From assembly GCA_004558975.1 (NCBI GenBank), contig SFZB01000036.1, positions 1-9,336 of the forward strand: a stretch of DNA of 9,336 bases, read 5' to 3'. This document shows, one piece after another, positions 5,728-9,336 of the stretch. The translations under genes were made by a program, and so were the position numbers. Below the pieces are notes generated by a model. The model did not search any database. It worked only from the letters and a program-made list of their open reading frames with translations, and had not been told where the DNA came from. Source of the stretch: a bacterium (GTDB lineage: Bacteria; Bacillota; Clostridia; Oscillospirales; CAG-272). The stretch's first letter is position 1. Every line of letters starts with the position of its first letter.

Positions 5728-7146
5728 ATGGTTCCTATCATTCTGGTGGCGGTCGCAGTCGTGGTGCTACTCATCATCTTCTTCGCCGCCGGGTACATCA
5801 AGGCGCCGCCGGACACGGCGTATATCATCACGGGGCTGACCCGCCGTCGGATCCTCATCGGGCGCGCCGGTTTCCGCATCCCCTTCTTCGAGCGGCTCGA
5901 CAAGCTGTCGCTGCGCGTCATGCAGGTGGATGTCAAGACGAGCGAAGCCGTCCCGACGAACGAGTTCATCAACGTCACGGTTGACGGTGTCGCGAACATC
6001 AAGATTTCCTCCGACCCGAAACTGCTCGAGCGCGCCGCCGAGGCGCTCCTCAACATGGGGCAGGGCGAGCTTATCGCGCTGGTCACGCAGGTGCTGGAGG
6101 GCAACATGCGTGAGATCGTCGGTTCCGTCGGGCTCAAGGAAATGGTGCAGGACCGTCAGGGCGTTGCCAAGAAAATTACGGAAAACGTCGTGCCGGATAT
6201 GGAAAAACTCGGTATTGAAGTCGTAAACTTCAATATCCAGAACTTCAAGGACGGCGCCGGTACTATTGAGAACATGGGTATCGACAACGTGGAGCAGATC
6301 CGCAAGAACGCGCAGATTGCGAAAGCGAATGCCCAGCGCGACATCGCCATCGCGGCGAGCCAGGCACAGGAGCAGGCGAACGCCGTCAAGGTCGAGGCGG
6401 AGAAGAAAATCGCCGAGCAGGATGCGGCACTCGCCGTCCAACAGGCGGAGATGAAGATCCGCGCCGACGGCAAGCGTGCCGAGGCGGACGCCGCCTATTC
6501 CATTCAGCAGGAGACACAGCGTAAGCTGATCGAGATTGCGCACGCAGAGGCAGAGATCGCCCACCGTGAGAAAGCCGCGGAGATCGCCGACCGCGAGGTC
6601 GCCGTCAAAGAGCGGCAGCTCGACGCCGAAGTGCGGAAAGCGGCGGACGCCGAGACTTACCGCGTCGCCAAAGAGGCGGAAGCAGAACTCATCCGCCGCC
6701 AGAAGGAAGCGGAAGCCAAGCGCTACGAAGCCGAGCAGGAGGCGGAAGCCAAACGTGCCGCCGCCGAGGCGCTCCGTTTTGCCATGGAGCAGGAAGCGGA
6801 AGGTATCAAGGCGAAGGGACTTGCCGAAGCACTCGCGATTGAGAAGAAAGCCGAAGCCCAGCGCAAGATGGGCGAGGCGTCCGTGCTCGAAATGTACCTC
6901 GCGGCGCTGCCCGAGGTGGTCAGGAACGCGGCGGAGCCGCTCGGCAGAACCGACAAGATTGTGATGTACGGCGACGGCAACGCGACCAAGGTCGTGCGCG
7001 ACGTCATGTCCTCGACGAGCCAGATCGTCGACGGCGTGCGTGAAGCGACCGGTCTCGACCTCACCGAGATCCTCCGGAAAGCCGTCTCCCGCACCGGCAC
7101 CGCAGACGCCGCGGGTACCGACACCCCCGCTCCGCCCGAGGACTGA
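5728..7146 (+). CDS. floT: Flotillin-like SPFH-domain membrane protein (FloT type)
   Basis: The protein is 472 aa. A single N-terminal membrane segment (about residues 3-22) is followed by an SPFH/PHB domain (about 25-185). A long Glu/Ala/Lys-rich coiled coil (about 190-385) contains repeated EAEAKR-type heptads. The flotillin C-terminal region (SVLEMYLAALPEVVRNAAEPLGRTDKI-like, from 385) and a short proline/threonine tail complete it. Length and order match B. subtilis FloT (YuaG) rather than the shorter FloA. Flotillins assemble into large membrane oligomers that organise membrane fluidity and signalling or secretion complexes. The ATG at 5728 has GGGAGG seven bases upstream and a clear promoter. 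The usual partner, an NfeD-family protein, is not encoded next to it here. The symbol is by family resemblance only. Confidence 0.9.
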   Translation: MVPIILVAVAVVVLLIIFFAAGYIKAPPDTAYIITGLTRRRILIGRAGFRIPFFERLDKLSLRVMQVDVKTSEAVPTNEFINVTVDGVANIKISSDPKLLERAAEALLNMGQGELIALVTQVLEGNMREIVGSVGLKEMVQDRQGVAKKITENVVPDMEKLGIEVVNFNIQNFKDGAGTIENMGIDNVEQIRKNAQIAKANAQRDIAIAASQAQEQANAVKVEAEKKIAEQDAALAVQQAEMKIRADGKRAEADAAYSIQQETQRKLIEIAHAEAEIAHREKAAEIADREVAVKERQLDAEVRKAADAETYRVAKEAEAELIRRQKEAEAKRYEAEQEAEAKRAAAEALRFAMEQEAEGIKAKGLAEALAIEKKAEAQRKMGEASVLEMYLAALPEVVRNAAEPLGRTDKIVMYGDGNATKVVRDVMSSTSQIVDGVREATGLDLTEILRKAVSRTGTADAAGTDTPAPPED

Positions 7147-7163
7147 CGCGGAGCAGATTCGGT

Positions 7164-7236
7164 GGTTTTAGAATACAGGGGGAGTGCCTTTTTCAGGAAA
7201 AGGCACTCCCCCTGTACCCCCTCTTCAAAACCTTTT
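7164..7236 (+). terminator. Large two-tier hairpin after the flotillin gene
   Basis: A perfect 19-bp stem (7174-7192 with 7198-7216, core CAGGGGGAGTGCC) has a 5-nt loop. Outside a one-sided 7-nt gap, GGTTTTAGAA (7164-7173) pairs with TTCAAAACC (7224-7232) with one bulged A, followed by TTTT. It begins 18 bp after the stop and would stop rightward transcription. The stem is far longer than a terminator needs, so it may be a dispersed hairpin element used as a terminator. Confidence 0.6.
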
Positions 7237-7250
7237 CGAAATTTTATAGA

Positions 7251-7344
7251 TATAAAGGCAACGGTATTTTCGCGTTTTGCGAAAATACATCAGGCAAACA
7301 AACGGTGTCCCCGACCAAAGAAGAACGTTTGCCGTGGCGGGCGC
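7251..7344 (-). repeat. Dispersed 94-bp repeat, right copy (inverted)
   Basis: This is the reverse complement of the repeat at 169-261, 79 of 94 columns identical. It contains a perfect 10-bp hairpin, GTATTTTCGC (7264-7273) with GCGAAAATAC (7279-7288) and a 5-nt loop. It lies between the large hairpin and a terminator in the 590-bp gap between the flotillin and GH20 genes. Weak similarity may continue to about 7388 (the AAAAGAAAAC stretch mirrors TTTTTCTTTT near 133). No ORF in it is credible. Confidence 0.7.
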
Positions 7345-7401
7345 AGATGGTTTTCGCCGCCGCAAAACCAAACCCAAAAGAAAACCGATTTCGTTCTGTA
7401 G

Positions 7402-7427
7402 GGGCGACCACCCGTCGCCCGTTTTTT
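7402..7427 (+). terminator. Rightward intrinsic terminator
   Basis: GGGCGAC (7402-7408) pairs perfectly with GTCGCCC (7414-7420) around CACCC and is followed by G and six T. This is a compact rho-independent terminator. It lies about 255 bp past the flotillin stop and may back up the larger hairpin. Positions 7428-7578 hold nothing further that I can support. Confidence 0.62.
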
Positions 7428-7578
7428 ATGTCAAAGGACGACGAACGTTAAATTGAAAATTCCTTTGGCGGAACGCGGGCGGCAGACGGACGCACGCGTT
7501 TTTGAAGCGGTTCCGATAAATCCGCGCCGCCTTTTTACGAAAGGACAAAAATAATCTGTGCGACAGTAGCCCCATCTC

Positions 7579-7607
7579 TTGCAAAGCGGATGCGGATATG
7601 GTACGAT
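7579..7607 (+). promoter_or_regulatory. Promoter candidate for the GH20 gene
   Basis: TTGCAA (7579-7584) and TACGAT (7602-7607) are spaced by 17 bp, each matching four of six consensus bases; GATAAT overlaps as an alternative -10. The predicted leader is about 120 nt. No catabolite-type operator or riboswitch was recognised in it. Confidence 0.45.
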
Positions 7608-7736
7608 AATAAAAATGGATCCGGGTTACGGCATGTCGACGGGTGGCGTCTGTGGCGCCTCGCGGGTGGGATACCGTGCCAGGATCGTTGTATTTCAGAG
7701 AAAGCACCCGAAACACACCTGAAAGGGGAACGACTT

Positions 7737-9335
7737 ATGCATCAATCACTCGGGCTCGGCGCCATGCTCGACTGCTCCCGCGGGGCGGTCATGCACCTCC
7801 CGGCGCTGAAACGCTACATTGACCTGCTCGCGAAGATGGGCTACAAAACGCTCATGCTGTACACCGAAGACACCTATGAGATCGAGGAGGAGCCGTATTT
7901 CGGCTACCGCCGCGGCAAATATACAGTGAAAGAACTCCGTGAGGTCGATGCTTACGCCGCGGAACGCGGTATCGAACTCATACCCTGTATCCAGACGCTC
8001 GCTCACCTCGATGGGCTCATGCGGTGGAGCCGCTTCCGGCCTTTTCTCGACACGGACAATATTCTGCTCGTCGACGATGACCGCACCTATGAACTGATCG
8101 AGCATATGTTCGCGTCGCTCGAGAAATCGTTCACCTCCCGCCGGGTACATATCGGCATGGATGAAGCGTATCGTGTCGGGCTCGGGAAGTTCCTCGCGGA
8201 ACACGGATTCGAGAACCGGACGGAGATTTTGCTCCGCCACCTCTCGCGCGTCACGGAGATCGCGGCGCGGCACGGTTTCCGTCCCATGATGTGGAGCGAT
8301 ATGTTCTTTTTGCTCGCGACGGGCAGCCACTACTCGCCCGACGCGTGCTTCTCGGAGGACGTGCTCGCGAAAGTGCCGCAGAACCTCGATCTTGTGTACT
8401 GGGACTACTATCATTTCGATCATGATTTCTATGCGGGCGTCCTGCGCGTGCATCAGAAATTCCACAATCCCATCATCTTCGCGGGCGGGGTGTGGACATG
8501 GCGCGGATTCTCGCCGCTCTCTCATCAGGCGCTCGAGGTAACGGACGCCGCCATGGCGGCTTGCCGCGAGACGGGGTGCCGTGACGTGTTCTTTACGCTT
8601 TGGGGCGACGACGGCGGCGAGTGCTCCTATTTTGCGGCGCTCCCGACCCTGTTCTATGCCGCCCGGGCAATCGACGGCGTACCGGAGCCCGACGCGCTCC
8701 GCCGCGCGTTCCGTGACGCGACCGGCGAGGACTACGACGACCTGATGCTCCTCGGCGAGATCGGCGACCCCCTGGGCGCCGCCGGACAGCATTTTTACGG
8801 CCCCGCCAAGGTGTGGCTCTATCAGGATCCGCTCCTCGGATATTACGACCGGACGGTGCCGGAGGGCGCCCCCGCCTTCTATCTCGACCTCGCCGCAAAA
8901 ATTGACGCGGCGGCAGAACGCTCGGCGACGCTCGGGTATCTGTTCCGCGCGCAGGCGGCATACGCCCGTGCGGTGGGGCGCAAGTGCCGTCTCGGCGTCC
9001 GCGCGCGTGCGGCGTATCTTGCAGGTGACCGGGTGGCGGTGAGGACGCTCGCGACGGAGGACTTCCCCGCTACGGCAGATGCAGTCGACGCCTTCCACCG
9101 TCTGTACGAAGCGCAGTGGTTCTCGGAGAACAAGCCGAACGGCTACGAGCGCCACGACACCCGCCTCGGCGGTCTTTCGGCACGGATTCGCTCCTGCGCC
9201 GCGCGGCTCGCCGCCTGGGCAAACGGAGACATCCCCTCCGTCCCCGAACTCGCCGAAATGCCCCTCCCCGTCGAGGGCGACACCGACCACCTCCCCGACG
9301 AGCAGTTTTACAGCAAGATTACCCTCCCCCTCTGA
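7737..9335 (+). CDS. GH20 family exo-beta-N-acetylhexosaminidase (GcnA-like)
   Basis: The protein is 532 aa. The N-terminal half is a GH20 TIM-barrel: MLDCSRGAVMHLPALKRYID (10-29), YTEDTYE (42-48), and the hallmark HIGMDE (138-143), whose D142-E143 are the polarising aspartate and acid/base glutamate of substrate-assisted catalysis. MMWSDMF (184-190), YWDYYH (221-226), WTWRGF (253-258) and FTLWGDDGGE (286-295) are the expected aromatic and acidic substrate-pocket strands. Residues about 350-532 form a mainly helical C-terminal region. No signal peptide or leading domain is present, so it probably acts in the cytoplasm on imported glycosides, removing terminal GlcNAc or GalNAc. The ATG at 7737 has AAGGGG eight bases upstream; the frame is open back to 7590 without another good site. 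The TGA ends one base before the window edge. No transporter or kinase is adjacent. Confidence 0.9.
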   Translation: MHQSLGLGAMLDCSRGAVMHLPALKRYIDLLAKMGYKTLMLYTEDTYEIEEEPYFGYRRGKYTVKELREVDAYAAERGIELIPCIQTLAHLDGLMRWSRFRPFLDTDNILLVDDDRTYELIEHMFASLEKSFTSRRVHIGMDEAYRVGLGKFLAEHGFENRTEILLRHLSRVTEIAARHGFRPMMWSDMFFLLATGSHYSPDACFSEDVLAKVPQNLDLVYWDYYHFDHDFYAGVLRVHQKFHNPIIFAGGVWTWRGFSPLSHQALEVTDAAMAACRETGCRDVFFTLWGDDGGECSYFAALPTLFYAARAIDGVPEPDALRRAFRDATGEDYDDLMLLGEIGDPLGAAGQHFYGPAKVWLYQDPLLGYYDRTVPEGAPAFYLDLAAKIDAAAERSATLGYLFRAQAAYARAVGRKCRLGVRARAAYLAGDRVAVRTLATEDFPATADAVDAFHRLYEAQWFSENKPNGYERHDTRLGGLSARIRSCAARLAAWANGDIPSVPELAEMPLPVEGDTDHLPDEQFYSKITLPL

Positions 9336-9336
9336 T

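Noticed and set aside
7426..7716. 96-aa leftward open frame before the GH20 gene
   Set aside because: It crosses the GH20 promoter candidate, has a composition typical of random arginine-rich frames, and has no recognisable domain.
7746..9290. 514-aa frame opposite the GH20 gene
   Set aside because: Antisense shadow caused by high GC; the forward strand has clear GH20 catalytic motifs and a ribosome binding site.

Overview
The window is GC-rich in its genes and AT-richer between them. It has strong GGAGG-type ribosome binding sites and classic TTGACA/TATAAT-like promoters. The gene content is a DhaS-like TetR regulator, a FloT-type flotillin, a GcnA-like GH20 hexosaminidase, a 2-hydroxyacyl-CoA-dehydratase-type activase pair, and what looks like the 3' end of a small type I toxin-antitoxin locus. 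Together these suggest a GC-rich member of the Clostridia (Firmicutes), probably anaerobic. The lineage is inference; no rRNA or marker gene is present.

Layout. Positions 1-142 hold a bidirectional terminator hairpin, a strong leftward promoter and a rightward terminator-like hairpin. This matches the 3' end of a rightward small gene faced by a short antisense RNA. Positions 143-571 are non-coding and built from degenerate repeats and hairpins. Positions 572-5605 form a leftward block: a TetR regulator with its own promoter, a hairpin terminator, an extended -10 promoter with a 16-bp palindrome beside it, then a two-gene translationally coupled operon. The operon encodes a 435-aa dehydratase-like protein and a 972-aa tandem ATPase activator. 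Diverging from the regulator is a rightward flotillin gene (5728-7146) with a very good promoter. It is followed by a 590-bp non-coding stretch containing a large hairpin, a second inverted copy of the left-hand repeat and a terminator. A rightward GH20 exo-hexosaminidase (7737-9335) ends one base before the window edge.

How the genes may work together. The operon resembles systems in which an ATP-driven [4Fe-4S] activator pumps low-potential electrons into an iron-sulfur partner of the 2-hydroxyacyl-CoA dehydratase / double-cubane superfamily. No acyl-CoA transferase, ligase or dehydrogenase lies nearby, so the substrate is unknown, and the TetR protein is the obvious candidate regulator. 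Flotillin and the hexosaminidase appear to be independent transcription units. The points most worth a second look are the tandem activator with identically spaced cluster cysteines in both halves, the putative antisense RNA at the left edge, and the 94-bp inverted repeat shared by the two intergenic regions.
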